Of a DNA stretch of 64,000 nucleotides, positions 41,523 through 52,469 are shown one piece after another. Under the pieces are notes generated by a model, which saw only the letters and a program-made list of their open reading frames with translations, had not been told where the DNA came from and did not search any database. The stretch spans positions 124,001-188,000 of the forward strand of contig NC_026498.1 in NCBI RefSeq assembly GCF_000328475.2. Reading direction: 5' to 3'. This DNA comes from Mycosarcoma maydis (taxonomy: Eukaryota; Basidiomycota; Ustilaginomycetes; Ustilaginales). The translations under genes were made by a program, and so were the position numbers. How positions within the stretch are numbered: position 1 is the stretch's first letter; each line of letters opens with the position of its first letter.

Positions 41523-41960
41523 TGTGAGTGTTCTGTAGGGAAAGGGCTTGAAGGACGAGGATGTGGTGGAGCGTACAGTGGATGGCCACGGTTCGGCGAC
41601 GAGCAGGGATGGTGCGTTTGGTGACTGTCACGAAGATGGTTTGGGAACTGCTGCGATCTGATAGTATAATTTTTTCTCCCCCACACACTCACAGACTCAC
41701 AGACTGCACCCGCCTCAGCGCACGCGTCAACGAACAACTGTCAGATTCTGCTCACTTCCATGCATCGGAAAAATCATCCGAACCTCCACATGAACTCACG
41801 ACTCACGATTCGTGCTTGGACCAACATTCGTGATTCGCGATTCGTGTGATTGACTCTCAATCGCATCTTGCCTCACTTTGTAATCGTCCTTCCAACGTAT
41901 CGTTGTTGATCCATCCCATCTCTAATCCCATCTAGGAACTCACTTCTGGATACCTTCAAA
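41523..41960. other. divergent promoter region of MGR2 and the macrodomain gene
   Basis: No coding region. Contains ACTCACGACTCACGATTCGTG (41795-41815) and ATTCGTGATTCGCGATTCGTGTG (41827-41849), dense copies of the intergenic word, before the macrodomain ATG at 41961. Confidence 0.65.
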
Positions 41961-42715
41961 ATGGTGACCAGACTCAATGCAATCCCGACGCTCGCTTCGC
42001 TGTACACGTCCACCCTGACCCCGTCTTCCCCCTCATCTCTTCGTGCCAACATCTACCCCTTCTCGCATCTGCTCTCGATCTTCACTGGTGATATCACGAC
42101 GCTTTCGATCGATGCAATCGTCAACGCAGCCAACAACAGCCTTCTAGGCGGGGGTGGGGTGGATGGAGCGATCCATCGGGCTGCGGGACGCGAGCTCGTT
42201 GTCGAATGTGGCAAGCTCAACGGTTGTGAAACGGGCTCTGCCAAAACCACGCTTGGTTACGCGCTTCCCAGCAAGCACGTGATACACACAGTTGGACCGG
42301 TGTACAACTCGTCTCGGCACGAGGAATGCGAAAGGCTGTTGCGAAGCGCATACAGGTCGAGCCTGGAAGAGCTCAGGAAGATTGGTGCGAAAAGCATCGC
42401 CTTTCCCAGCATCTCAACGGGTGTGTACGGATATCCGTTCGATACGGCAGCCACCGCGGCGCTCGACGAAATCGGATCCTGGCTCGAATCAAACGAAAAT
42501 CACAAACACGTATGTACAAACGTCAAAGTGCCAGCTGCACAAACAGCAAGCCACGAAACTGATCTGCCATCCCCTGCCTCACATGCTACGCACATATCCA
42601 GATCGAAAGAATCGTCCTCTGCTGCTTCTCCCAAAAGGACTACAACAAGTACCTCGAACTCGCACCTACCGTGTTCCCACCACAGGACATGTTTAGCCGA
42701 CACACAGAGACGTAA
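41961..42715 (+). CDS. macrodomain protein, probable ADP-ribosyl / O-acetyl-ADP-ribose hydrolase
   Basis: Two exons, 41961-42509 and 42602-42715, with a 92-base intron (GTATGT..CCAG); product 220 residues. The macrodomain runs almost the full length: [19 protein letters not shown], then [16 protein letters not shown] (ADP-ribose loop), [17 protein letters not shown], and [15 protein letters not shown]. After splicing the end reads [20 protein letters not shown], the usual final strand and helix of the MacroD class; without splicing the frame runs into a Ser/Thr-rich nonsense tail of about 100 residues. MacroD-type enzymes remove mono-ADP-ribose from acidic residues or deacetylate O-acetyl-ADP-ribose. 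Substrate and location are not shown by the sequence. It ends 91 bases from the stop of the convergent MetAP2 gene. Confidence 0.93.
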
Positions 42716-42806
42716 CGCTACATATGCAGAATGTGCAAAAACAGTCATGAGTGCGATGAGCATTGGTTTGGTATTGATACAAATAAAAAAAAAGGGGAAG
42801 TGCAGA

Positions 42807-43894
<1,088 letters not shown>

Positions 43895-43994
43895 NNNNNN
43901 NNNNNNNNNNNNNNNNNNNNNNNNNNNNNNNNNNNNNNNNNNNNNNNNNNNNNNNNNNNNNNNNNNNNNNNNNNNNNNNNNNNNNNNNNNNNNN
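43895..43994. other. assembly gap (100 N)
   Basis: Exactly 100 N, lying where the polybasic/acidic N-terminus of MetAP2 should be encoded. Low-complexity coding sequence may have broken the assembly. The true length is unknown. Confidence 0.99.
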
Positions 43995-45280
43995 AGGAAG
44001 CCCTATGATTTGAGCGAACAGGCGCCCCCTAGGATATAGCGTTGGCGACGATCGAAACGATTTGTGGCCGCTCCGATGACGAGGGAACGGCGATGGAGCG
44101 CTTTCGACTGTGTCGATGCGGGCCCTTCGTAGAAGAAATGGGCGAGCTAGTGTGACGGTGTGATGCGGACTCGAGAGAGAAGCTTCTCGACAGCCGGCAG
44201 GTGAATGAAGGGATGAGATGGTGAATGATGAGAAGCGTCGTGAGTCGGAAAGGTCAACTTGGACAGAGCTCAGACTGAGCTTCGGCAACAGCAGCTTGGC
44301 TCTGTGTGTGACATTTGTGATTCACGATTAAGAAAAATGCCGTTCAATTCGCCCACTAATTTTTGTTTACGTTAACTTTAGAAAAAAACTTTTCGAGCAC
44401 CGCTGTGTTGAGAATCAGAATTGTGAGTTTGCGACTGCCAAGTCTCGGAATTGGTGGCTCTTTTCGGCGATATCTCGCCCGACTGGTTTCAAACTGATCG
44501 CCCGATTCCATTTGGGTGCATGTCAAGATGACCGATCAAGGGTTTTACGGATCATAGACACGAAAGACAAGGAAGGGTTCAAAGACCGTGGTGGCTTCGG
44601 TTGGAGCGAGAAGCTCGAGTGGCAGGAACTCAAGCTTGTGACTAGATGACCGTAAGCGCCTCTGCGAACTGATTACTCCAAGACAAACCGCACGGGTAGC
44701 CCGATGGTGAGTACAGTGAGTGGGCCGCACGTAATCACGTAGTGAATCACAGAAAGGGAGTTACAGCATCTTGTCGCTATGGGCTGTATACTGAATCACA
44801 AAACAAAAAAAACGCAGCAGGATAATTTTTTTGTCTCTTTCCTTCTTCTCGAGTCGAGTCGAGTGTGAGCGAGCGAGTGAGTGAGTGAGTCAGTTGGGTT
44901 CTCGGAAAGATCCTTCGCGCTCGGGCAAGTCACACACGAATTTTTTTCTTCCTTTTTTTTTGTGCTGGACGAGCGTCATTCGTGATTCAGCCGAAAGCTG
45001 CGCAGTAGGCCAAAATCACGAATGCGTTGCACGTTGCACCCTTTCCTGGGTCGTTGTTGGCCTCACCTGCGTCAAGTTTCTCTATCCACTCGTGACTGCG
45101 TATCGTGTGTGAGAAAGAATTACGAGTGCCGTCAACTCAAAGCTGCTTCTTGCTTCCTCTCCTCTAGGTATTCACCTCACCCTCGTCGAGTGTCGCATCA
45201 TCCCTCACTCTACCTTGCTCTATCACGCACACACCTTTCGACTTTGTGGCTCTTCGAATTTGCCACCATCGTCTTCGATC
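43995..45280. other. divergent promoter region of MetAP2 and ADE4
   Basis: No gene recognised. The part next to the gap (43995-44290) is open on the minus strand and may be leader or first exon of MetAP2, but its Ser/Arg-rich reading resembles no MetAP2. Further on there are A- and T-rich stretches, a GAGTC/GAGC/GAGT simple repeat (44850-44892), ATTCGTGATTC at 44978 and AATCACGAATG at 45014. The last 200 bases before 45281 are C/T-rich, a probable ADE4 leader. Confidence 0.55.
44886..44892. promoter_or_regulatory. TGAGTCA element upstream of ADE4
   Basis: Perfect Gcn4-type heptamer 389 bases upstream of the ADE4 ATG, at the end of a GTGA simple repeat. Purine genes respond to Gcn4 in yeast, so function is possible, but the simple-repeat setting makes chance occurrence likely. 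Confidence 0.25.
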
Positions 45281-47071
45281 ATGTGTGGAATCACCGCCCT
45301 CCTTCTCGCTTCCACCGAGCAGTCAGCTGCGCCCGAGATCAACGAGGCTCTCTCGCTCCTCCAACATCGTGGTCAGGATGCTGCTGGTATTGTCACTTGT
45401 GGTAGCAAGGGCCGCTTCCACCAATGCAAGGCAAACGGTATGGTTCGTGATGTCTTTGACGTCAATGCCATCGCCCGTCTCCAGGGTAGCATGGGTGTAG
45501 GTCACGTCCGATACCCCACCGCTGGTTCCTCGGCCCACTCGGAAGCCCAGCCGTTCTACGTCAATTCTCCCTACGGCATCACGTTTGCCCACAACGGTAA
45601 CCTGATCAACACCGACGAGCTTCGTCGCTTCCTCGACGCCGACGCTCACCGTCACATCAACACCGACTCGGACTCCGAAGTTCTGCTCAACATCTTTGCC
45701 AACAACTTGCAAAAGACGGGCAAGTTTCGTATCAACGAAGAGGACATCTTTACCGCGATTCGTGACCTCATGAAGCAGTGCAAGGGAGGCTACACCTGCG
45801 CCGCTATGATCGCCGGTTTCGGTATCATTGCCTTCCGTGACCCCAATGGTATTCGTCCTCTCGGCATGTGCTCGCGTCCCTCATCGGCTACCAACACCGA
45901 ATACCTCGAAGGCCACGCCAAGGACTACCTTTTCACCTCGGAGTCGGTCGTCTGTGACGCGCTCGGCTTTGAAGACTTTGAGGATATCAAGGCGGGCGAG
46001 GCCGTCATCATCACAAGGCAAGCCGTCTCGCGACGCATCCTCACGCCTCCCGCCGACTCGGACGACGCCTTTGCCTTCTCGCCCGACATTTTTGAGTACG
46101 TCTACTTTGCGCGTCCCGACAGTGTCATGGATGGCGTTTCGGTCTACCGCTCGCGCATGGCCATGGGCGACAAGCTTGCTGACGAGGTACGTCGCCAGCT
46201 TCAAGCCACCGGTGAAACCGTCGATGTGGTGATCCCCGTTCCAGATACCTCGCGTGTGGCCGCGCTTCAGCTTGCACAGAACCTCGGCGTCCCCTATCGC
46301 GAAGGTTTCATCAAAAACCGCTACGTCGGTCGAACCTTTATCATGCCTGGCCAAAGTGTGCGTCGCAAGAACGTGCGTCGTAAGCTCAACGCCATGGCGC
46401 TCGAATTTAACGGCAAGAACGTGCTCATCGTCGACGACTCGATCGTAAGAGGCACCACTTCGAAAGAGATCATCCAGATGGCGCGCGATGCGGGCGCCCG
46501 AAAAGTCATCATGGCCTCTTGCGCGCCACCGATCCGCTACTCGAACGTCTACGGTATCGACATGCCTTCGCGTCAAGAGCTCGTTGCCTACGGACGCACC
46601 GTCGAGCAAGTCGCCGACTACATCCAGGCTGACATGGTCATCTACCAGACGCTGGAGGACCTCATCGATTCGGTGCAGCAGTTCAACCCCGAACTCAAAC
46701 AGTTTGACTGCTCTGTCTTTGACGGCCAGTACATCACCGGCGGTGTCGATGCCGCCTACATTGCGCATCTCGAGCACCTGCGCAGTGAAAATGCCAAGGC
46801 GAAAAAGGAAGCCGCCAAGATCCCCGTCATCGCAGAAAGCCAAAAGAAGATCTACGCCAGCCGCGCCAGCCCTTCCGCCTCGAGCGTCGCCGCCGACGAC
46901 AAGCTCGCCAACGACGCTTCAGCTGCAGTGCTCAACGGCACCAACGGCAATCGCAAACGCCGATTGAACGACGACGAGCTTGAGGAAGAGGAAAAGCAGC
47001 AGAACGTCGGCTGCTCCGGTCCCATGAACGGCGCAGACGACATCGGTCTCTTCAACAGTTGGACTCGTTAA
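45281..47071 (+). CDS. ADE4: amidophosphoribosyltransferase (purine biosynthesis step 1)
   Basis: A 596-residue enzyme that makes 5-phosphoribosylamine from PRPP and glutamine, the committed step of IMP synthesis. The start is fixed by the Ntn nucleophile: MCGITALLL places Cys2 at the N-terminus once Met is removed, so the open frame upstream of 45281 is leader. The glutaminase domain includes LQHRGQDAAGI, GHVRYPTAGSS and FAHNGNLIN; the PRTase domain carries the PRPP loop NVLIVDDSIVRGTTSKEI at about 384-401. After VYQTLEDLI the protein ends in an Ala/Lys/Glu-rich tail of about 100 residues that yeast Ade4 (510 residues) largely lacks. No intron. It converges with Cwf18, 232 bases apart. Confidence 0.97.
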   Translation: MCGITALLLASTEQSAAPEINEALSLLQHRGQDAAGIVTCGSKGRFHQCKANGMVRDVFDVNAIARLQGSMGVGHVRYPTAGSSAHSEAQPFYVNSPYGITFAHNGNLINTDELRRFLDADAHRHINTDSDSEVLLNIFANNLQKTGKFRINEEDIFTAIRDLMKQCKGGYTCAAMIAGFGIIAFRDPNGIRPLGMCSRPSSATNTEYLEGHAKDYLFTSESVVCDALGFEDFEDIKAGEAVIITRQAVSRRILTPPADSDDAFAFSPDIFEYVYFARPDSVMDGVSVYRSRMAMGDKLADEVRRQLQATGETVDVVIPVPDTSRVAALQLAQNLGVPYREGFIKNRYVGRTFIMPGQSVRRKNVRRKLNAMALEFNGKNVLIVDDSIVRGTTSKEIIQMARDAGARKVIMASCAPPIRYSNVYGIDMPSRQELVAYGRTVEQVADYIQADMVIYQTLEDLIDSVQQFNPELKQFDCSVFDGQYITGGVDAAYIAHLEHLRSENAKAKKEAAKIPVIAESQKKIYASRASPSASSVAADDKLANDASAAVLNGTNGNRKRRLNDDELEEEEKQQNVGCSGPMNGADDIGLFNSWTR

Positions 47072-47303
47072 TCCATGTCTGTCCGTACAAAAGCATGCAT
47101 GCTATCTCTCTTCTTTGCTCTGCATGTCAGAATAGAAAAATCAAAATACAGGGTTTGGTAATGGTATTCATATGTTTCCACTTGAATGTGCTAGTTGTCT
47201 GTGGTTCGGCAGCAAGGATAGGCGCTATGCAGGTCTGATTGAACAGGGTACAAGTACAGTGATGATGGTGGTACAGGGTGAGTCTTTGCGTAGGGGAGGA
47301 GGG

Positions 47304-47858
47304 CTAATCGTCGTTGTCCGAGGATTCGTCGTTCGAGGTATGGAGTGTGTGGTTGAAATCGGATGTAGCTGTAGCAGCGATTTCAGCAGTGAGGCGTGTG
47401 ACGGTATTCTCGTGTCTGTCCTGAGTGTTAGCATCTAAGCCTGCAGCGGTTTGCTGGGACTGGATGCGTTGACGAATGAGGAGTATCGTTGCTTGGCTAT
47501 CGGCGGGTTCGAGTTTTTTCAATCTGCGCTCGAGATCGCGTTTCAGGTCCCAATTGGCGCGTTTGGGTGCGATGTTGGTAAGATCAAGCTGTTCGTTTCG
47601 TTGACGCTCATCTTGTTGGATGGTTTGGCGTTCTAGACCGTCGACATGTTTTTCAACGGTATCAGGTAGATCGCGCGCCGACGTTAGGCGTTTCAGTTGA
47701 CCTGTAATCGGATCGTAGTTGCGAAAATGTCGCTTGATCGCCCTCGAGGCTTGCACCGATGTCGAGCCAAGCGACGAGTTGGTCTGTTCGGCAACACGAA
47801 GTGAGCGCAGCAGCGAAAGCTTGTGCTTGCGCGCTCGTGAGAATTCTTCCAGCGACAT
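47304..47858 (-). CDS. Cwf18/CCDC12-type splicing factor
   Basis: A 184-residue, highly charged protein. The diagnostic segments are RAIKRHFRNYDPITGQLKRL (about 40-60) and ANWDLKRDLERRLKKLEPAD (about 101-120), the hallmark of the Cwf18/CCDC12 family, followed by helical ATILLIRQRIQSQQ and an acidic end SNDESSDNDD. Members are small components of the Prp19/NineTeen-associated spliceosome (Bact complex) in S. pombe and animals; the family is absent from S. cerevisiae. The ATG at 47858 gives MSLEEFSRARKHKLSLLRSL, a plausible N-terminal helix. Divergent from VPS72. Confidence 0.9.
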   Translation of the reverse strand: MSLEEFSRARKHKLSLLRSLRVAEQTNSSLGSTSVQASRAIKRHFRNYDPITGQLKRLTSARDLPDTVEKHVDGLERQTIQQDERQRNEQLDLTNIAPKRANWDLKRDLERRLKKLEPADSQATILLIRQRIQSQQTAAGLDANTQDRHENTVTRLTAEIAATATSDFNHTLHTSNDESSDNDD

Positions 47859-48271
47859 GATTCACAACGATCTGAGCCAAACAGAATCGCACAGTGGTCG
47901 ACAGAGTCTGTGAGTATCGTCGGTCAGACGAACAGCAGCTTGCAAGATGAGCGCAGCAAGAATGCAAAGACATGAGAGCACACAAGACTCACAACTGTCA
48001 AAACGAATTCGCATCCTCTCCGTGCTCGGAAGTCGGAACTGTCACCCGAGCTTGGCTTTGTGATTCACGATTATGTGATCCTCGTGACAGGGTCCTTCAC
48101 CGTACCCCCACTTTCTTCACTGCTCACTTCTTTGCTCACACTCTCGATGCTCCAACTATCACCATATACTAAGCGTCCATAAATCGCTTCAGATTCTCTT
48201 CTACCACACACACATTCTCGCAACGGAAAGCATAGGTTGTTTGCGCCGTGGCAAGACGTGATACGTTAGCC
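47859..48271. other. divergent promoter region of Cwf18 and VPS72
   Basis: About 410 bases with no coding region. Contains GTGATTCACGATTATGTGATCCTCGTGA near 48059-48086 and an A/T-rich block ACCATATACTAAGCG about 110 bases before the VPS72 ATG. Confidence 0.65.
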
Positions 48272-50233
48272 ATGTCTCGATCTCGCTCTCCTTTGGCGGG
48301 TACATCGCGCTCCGCATCTCCGCTACCATCCTCATCCTACCGCATCGAGCGTCTCGACACGACCTCGAAAGATCTTATGGTCACGTCGCGCTCCAAACGC
48401 TCGACTGCTGGAAACCGACTTAAAGCGCTGCTAGACCAAGAGCTCGAAAAGGACGAGATCTTTGCCGAGGTGGAGAACGATGTAGATTTCGAGGCCAACG
48501 ACAACGAAGCGGTAGATATCGTGGATAGCGATTTTGATCGTGATTCGGACGAAGACAGGCCGGCGCAAGATGAGAGCGAAGGCGAGCGTGAAATCGAGAG
48601 GCAGGAAAAGGAGGATAAGAGAAGACGAAGAGCACAAGCGAGAACCGTGGGTGTCGTGAAACGCCCATTCACCGCCACAGCGATAGCGCAGAAAACGCCA
48701 AACAGCGCTGGAGCAGAGGAACCAAAAAAAAGACGTATCAGCTTTGCTCCCGACCACACATCTTCACCGGGCACCATCGATGCAGCAAAGCGCAGGTCTT
48801 CGGCTCGTGCAGCCACGGTGCAGTCGAAACGAGAGGTTGAGTCGAGGCTCGAAGAAGCATCACAGCGAAGGGCGGCTCAACCGTTCAAGCATGTGGTCAA
48901 GAAGAAGGCGAGTCTGACGCAAGATGCTTTGATTGCCGAGGCGTTGGAGGTGGAAGAGGAGAACCGGGAGAGTCTAAGACGCTTTTTAGAGCAGGAAGAG
49001 GAGAGGAGGGCAAAGCAGAGACAGCGCAAGGAGAGGATCACGGGTCCATTTGTGAGATGGATGAGCGTTGGATTCAAGACCAAGGTGGTGGAGGAGATCA
49101 GGGCTGCAGATCAGGCGTCAGGTGGGGCGGCAGATACAGGAGGACAGCAAGCTAACGCAGCGGCCGTTGCGGAACATCCACGATCCGCGTCAAGTGTCCA
49201 CTCAGCAGAAGGGGAGAAGTGCGAGGAGAGTGGTGCTGGAGCCGACGTGCCAGACTCTCAGGTCGCAATATCGATACCAGCGCCGTTACAAGCGTCGGCA
49301 GACATTCAAAACCGAGATACAGACGCTGGACCACTCGCCAAGGCTGCCCTCAGCGGCACAATGGGCACAAACTCGCTAGCATCAGCATCAGCTTCAACTG
49401 CAGAATCGCTTACCTTGGACCCGGTGATTGCGGCGCGTCAACAAGCTGCGCTTTTGCGCTCTTGCACAAACACTCACGACGCATCGACGTCCACTAGCGC
49501 AGAAGCGACAACGTCGGGCATTCGGTTTGAGCTGCAAGCGCGTACGCTGTTGTCGATCGAGCGAATGCCCGAAGACTGGGAGTGGTTGGACGAGCACAAC
49601 GCGCTGTTTGGCACGCACTGTGCGTGGGACGCCTACCCGTTCGTCCCCTCACGCAATCGGCCGTTGAGGCCGAGACAGTCGATCTGTCCCATTACCGGCT
49701 TACCTGCAATCTACAAGGATCCGAGGACTGGCATTGCATACGGAAGCAAGCACGCGTACGCCGTCATCACGCGCTTGCTGCACGCCAAGTGGTTGTGGAC
49801 CGGCGGACACTACCAGGACTCTCCGCAAATCATGGAGCCCAAGCCAAAGAGCAAGATCAAGCATCTCGCGTCCATACCAGCCGGTGCAGTGCCCCCGCAA
49901 TCCGGCATCTACCTCGACGACGAAGACGAACGAGGTGCTACCGACATCTGGCTCACCGCTCGTGCAACTCTTCCCGCACCCAATCCCACCCATCCTCCCA
50001 CCCATCCTCCCACCCATCCTTTCCCGTCCGCTCGCACATCCGAACCATCAGCTTGCACAACTACTACAACCCCCTCGAAACTCACAGACAAACGTCGATC
50101 AAAACCACACTTCGAAGTCGTCCTCACCAACGCGCTCGCTCCCGGCGACGAAAAAGCCGTCCTCGCAGCCGCACTCGAGCTGCCCGCCGGCTCCACCCGT
50201 TCCGGCCGCCGTGGCCGTGTGCAACGCTCGTGA
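48272..50233 (+). CDS. VPS72: Vps72/YL1 subunit of the SWR1 chromatin remodeller
   Basis: A 653-residue nuclear protein from the ATG at 48272. The N-terminal YL1 domain is recognisable by RSKRSTAGNRLKALLDQELE followed by a long acidic tract (EVENDVDFEANDNEAVDIVD.. DSDEDRPAQDESEGE) that in Swc2/YL1 binds H2A.Z-H2B, and a basic coiled region. The YL1 C-terminal domain is at about 470-510: CPITGLPAIYKDPRTGIAYG and HAYAVITRLL. Between them about 200 residues are Ala/Ser-rich and unconserved. After the C-terminal domain is a tail with THPP repeats from a 12-base tandem repeat (49985-50020). SWR1 exchanges H2A for H2A.Z. The tail, about 140 residues, is longer than in most YL1 proteins and its natural end is the least certain part. 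Convergent with the HEN1-like gene. Confidence 0.93.
   Translation: MSRSRSPLAGTSRSASPLPSSSYRIERLDTTSKDLMVTSRSKRSTAGNRLKALLDQELEKDEIFAEVENDVDFEANDNEAVDIVDSDFDRDSDEDRPAQDESEGEREIERQEKEDKRRRRAQARTVGVVKRPFTATAIAQKTPNSAGAEEPKKRRISFAPDHTSSPGTIDAAKRRSSARAATVQSKREVESRLEEASQRRAAQPFKHVVKKKASLTQDALIAEALEVEEENRESLRRFLEQEEERRAKQRQRKERITGPFVRWMSVGFKTKVVEEIRAADQASGGAADTGGQQANAAAVAEHPRSASSVHSAEGEKCEESGAGADVPDSQVAISIPAPLQASADIQNRDTDAGPLAKAALSGTMGTNSLASASASTAESLTLDPVIAARQQAALLRSCTNTHDASTSTSAEATTSGIRFELQARTLLSIERMPEDWEWLDEHNALFGTHCAWDAYPFVPSRNRPLRPRQSICPITGLPAIYKDPRTGIAYGSKHAYAVITRLLHAKWLWTGGHYQDSPQIMEPKPKSKIKHLASIPAGAVPPQSGIYLDDEDERGATDIWLTARATLPAPNPTHPPTHPPTHPFPSARTSEPSACTTTTTPSKLTDKRRSKPHFEVVLTNALAPGDEKAVLAAALELPAGSTRSGRRGRVQRS
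49985..50020 (+). repeat. 12-base tandem repeat CCCACCCATCCT x3 inside VPS72
   Basis: Three perfect 12-base units in the coding sequence add Pro-Thr-His-Pro repeats to the C-terminal tail of VPS72; the length keeps the frame. Confidence 0.9.
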
Positions 50234-50300
50234 CGTCGGCGGGAATCGCAATTCTCATTCAAAGCGCATCTCGATCTTGTCAGCCAGCCTCCTTGGCTTC

Positions 50301-50334
50301 TGTGCACACTGTGCACACTGTGCACACTGTGCAG
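50301..50334. repeat. 9-base tandem repeat TGTGCACAC x3.7
   Basis: Three perfect units and a partial one between the stops of VPS72 and the HEN1-like gene; each unit contains the palindrome GTGCAC. Confidence 0.92.
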
Positions 50335-50474
50335 AACGAAATCAGTACAAAACGAGTAAGAGGCGAGTGGGTGAAATTCAAAGACTTATTGCTTTTCAAG
50401 GTTTGAATGAAATAGCGTTGTGTGAGGACCAAACTCGAATGAAACACGAGTGGCATGCTTTTGGGGTGGCGAGC

Positions 50475-52469
50475 TTACTCGCGCGTTGGGCTGAGGCTGC
50501 AAGCGTCCTTGGGTGGCTTGACACGTTCGTGGCTCGATGATAGCGAGCTGCTTCGACGAGCGGTTCCGCCATTGCTGTTGTTTCTGTGTGTCAAATCGCG
50601 AGGAACCCAGTTGCGCGCCTCGTTGATCGCGGCTTGCCAGCGCGCCACATCGGGATGCGTGTAAACAAGGAACAGGTCAGATTCCACGAAGTCGTGCGGC
50701 GCGTTCGGGCTGGCAGAGACATTATTGTGACGAATGGTTTGGACACGCAATTCCCAGCGGTCGGCGTCCGAGCCGACAACGGTGGTTTGTCGCTCTGCAG
50801 CAGTGGCTGTACCAGCACTGGCAGTGAAGCCGCTTGCAACACCAGCTTCGGGTAGCAGCGGCGCTTCGGCATCGGGTGCAACCAGTCGCAAAGCATCGAG
50901 CAATGCGACAACCTGTCCCGCACACGCCGCACGCACCGTCTCGTCACTCCAAACATCCCACAGCTTGGCCACTGCTTCTTTGCCAATGCCGGCTTCGAAA
51001 GAAGCGCCGTCGTCTCCGTGCCATTGAGTGTGAACATACAGTTGTCGCTGCTTCTCGACTACTGTGGCGAGAATGTCGTCAGCAGGCAGAGGAACTCCGG
51101 TCTGGATCTTGCGCTTGCGCGCTTCCGTCACCTGCGACGCTGGAAGCGAACACTCGTACCGGTGGCTCCACACCAGTCTGTGCCCTGTGAAGGGGGTGGG
51201 CGGAGCGCTACCTTCTGCTGTTTCGGCAGTGTCAGGACTAGGCGAGGTAGGTGCAGCTGCAAGTGAAGCAAGCATGGACGGCTGAGGCGAAGGGCTGCTG
51301 AGGAAGGGCAAATTCTCGATACGTCGACTGCGTGCACGCCTGCCGGATCTGCCTCGCTCGTCTCCGTCCTCTTCGTTCTCATCTCCTTCGCGACTGATGG
51401 CCTCGTCAAAGATATCGTGCACTCGGGTTTCAACGGGGGGCTTGGGCACCGAAAGTGACTGCAGGTAGCGGTCCGAGAAGGGATGGGACGAGTCGCTGTT
51501 GTCGACGCTCTCGCGGTTCGGTTGTTGACGGCGAGCTGCTCTTGGATCGGCAGAGTGGCGCATGAAGAAGGCGCTCTGCGTGGCATAGCGAAGCCTCTCG
51601 TCGGGGTTTGAAGTGGTGCGAGGACGCGGGGTCTTTGACATGTTGGCGCCCTGTTCATGAAGGGCAGCGGAATCCATCTGGTCCTTGGGTACTCTGTAGA
51701 TGCCGGATCCGATTCCTTGGATGTGCACCTGGTAGCCAAAGTCATCGGCTATGGTCTCACACCATTTCTTGAACTCATCCGGAGTGAACTCGAACTTGTG
51801 ATCGCCATGACGAAAGACGCGGTGGGTGCGTTGCGTGGGGTCTGGAAAGCCTGGGCGAGTGCGAAGATCTTGGCCAAAGTTGTCGTTGAAGCAATAGTTG
51901 GGCGTTGTGATTAGGACGATGCGAGGGCGATACTTGCCGAACACAGTGGGTGCAAATTGGTCAAGCGCGGCTTGGTCAAGATGCTCGATGATTTCGGTAG
52001 CGACAAAGGCATCATAGTCGTCCAAGGTATCGTTTTCGGTCTCGACAGGGCCTTGAAAGAGACGAACATCGAGCGACTTCCAGCGCGGACGATTCTTAGC
52101 AAGAGCGAGGCCATGAAGCGAAAGGCTGGATTTGGCATTTTCGAGGCCCTTGCGCTCGACGTCGATGCCGATGAGGCGAGACAAGACGATATCGTTGGGA
52201 CTGTAGATCCAGTGACGCGAAGAGAGGAGGGCATCACTTGCCGAATCGTCTGTGGCGCGAGCAGCTTTGTTGGGCAAAGCGAGAGCGGGAAAGCGATGAA
52301 TGGGGAATTGGTCGAGCTGAAAAGCGGGCTGCATCAAAGCCGAAAGCAGAACACCATTCGAGCAGCCGATATCGACGACCGAGTCGGATCGCTCCTGTCG
52401 GAGTTTGCCGAGAACCCAGGATTGCCTCTGCAGCCACAGAGGCGGGTCAAAGTAGATATTGGCAACCAT
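50475..52469 (-). CDS. HEN1: HEN1-like small RNA 3'-terminal 2'-O-methyltransferase
   Basis: A 664-residue protein from the ATG at 52469 (MVANIYFDPPLWLQRQSWVL). The first 260 residues hold a Rossmann methyltransferase with SAM motif VVDIGCSNGVLLSAL, LIGIDVERKGLENA, and the metal-binding signature of HEN1: ATEIIEHLD (E159, E162, H163) together with RHGDHKFEFT (H221/H224), after TPNYCFNDNFG. HEN1 uses these residues to hold Mg2+ at the RNA 3' terminus; plant HEN1 methylates miRNA/siRNA duplexes and animal/fungal forms single strands. The remaining 400 residues are mostly Ser/Pro/Arg-rich with a folded-looking patch (HRLVWSHRYECSL, KLWDVWSDETVRAA) not recognised as a known domain. No RNA-binding La or dsRBD module of plant HEN1 is seen. 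The physiological RNA substrate is unknown. It converges with VPS72 (241 bases). Confidence 0.92.
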   Translation of the reverse strand: MVANIYFDPPLWLQRQSWVLGKLRQERSDSVVDIGCSNGVLLSALMQPAFQLDQFPIHRFPALALPNKAARATDDSASDALLSSRHWIYSPNDIVLSRLIGIDVERKGLENAKSSLSLHGLALAKNRPRWKSLDVRLFQGPVETENDTLDDYDAFVATEIIEHLDQAALDQFAPTVFGKYRPRIVLITTPNYCFNDNFGQDLRTRPGFPDPTQRTHRVFRHGDHKFEFTPDEFKKWCETIADDFGYQVHIQGIGSGIYRVPKDQMDSAALHEQGANMSKTPRPRTTSNPDERLRYATQSAFFMRHSADPRAARRQQPNRESVDNSDSSHPFSDRYLQSLSVPKPPVETRVHDIFDEAISREGDENEEDGDERGRSGRRARSRRIENLPFLSSPSPQPSMLASLAAAPTSPSPDTAETAEGSAPPTPFTGHRLVWSHRYECSLPASQVTEARKRKIQTGVPLPADDILATVVEKQRQLYVHTQWHGDDGASFEAGIGKEAVAKLWDVWSDETVRAACAGQVVALLDALRLVAPDAEAPLLPEAGVASGFTASAGTATAAERQTTVVGSDADRWELRVQTIRHNNVSASPNAPHDFVESDLFLVYTHPDVARWQAAINEARNWVPRDLTHRNNSNGGTARRSSSLSSSHERVKPPKDACSLSPTRE

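Noticed and set aside
44000..44288. Open minus-strand frame upstream of the gap, apparently joined to MetAP2
   Set aside because: The join passes through 100 N; the reading is Ser/Arg-rich with no MetAP2 likeness and is more likely leader sequence.
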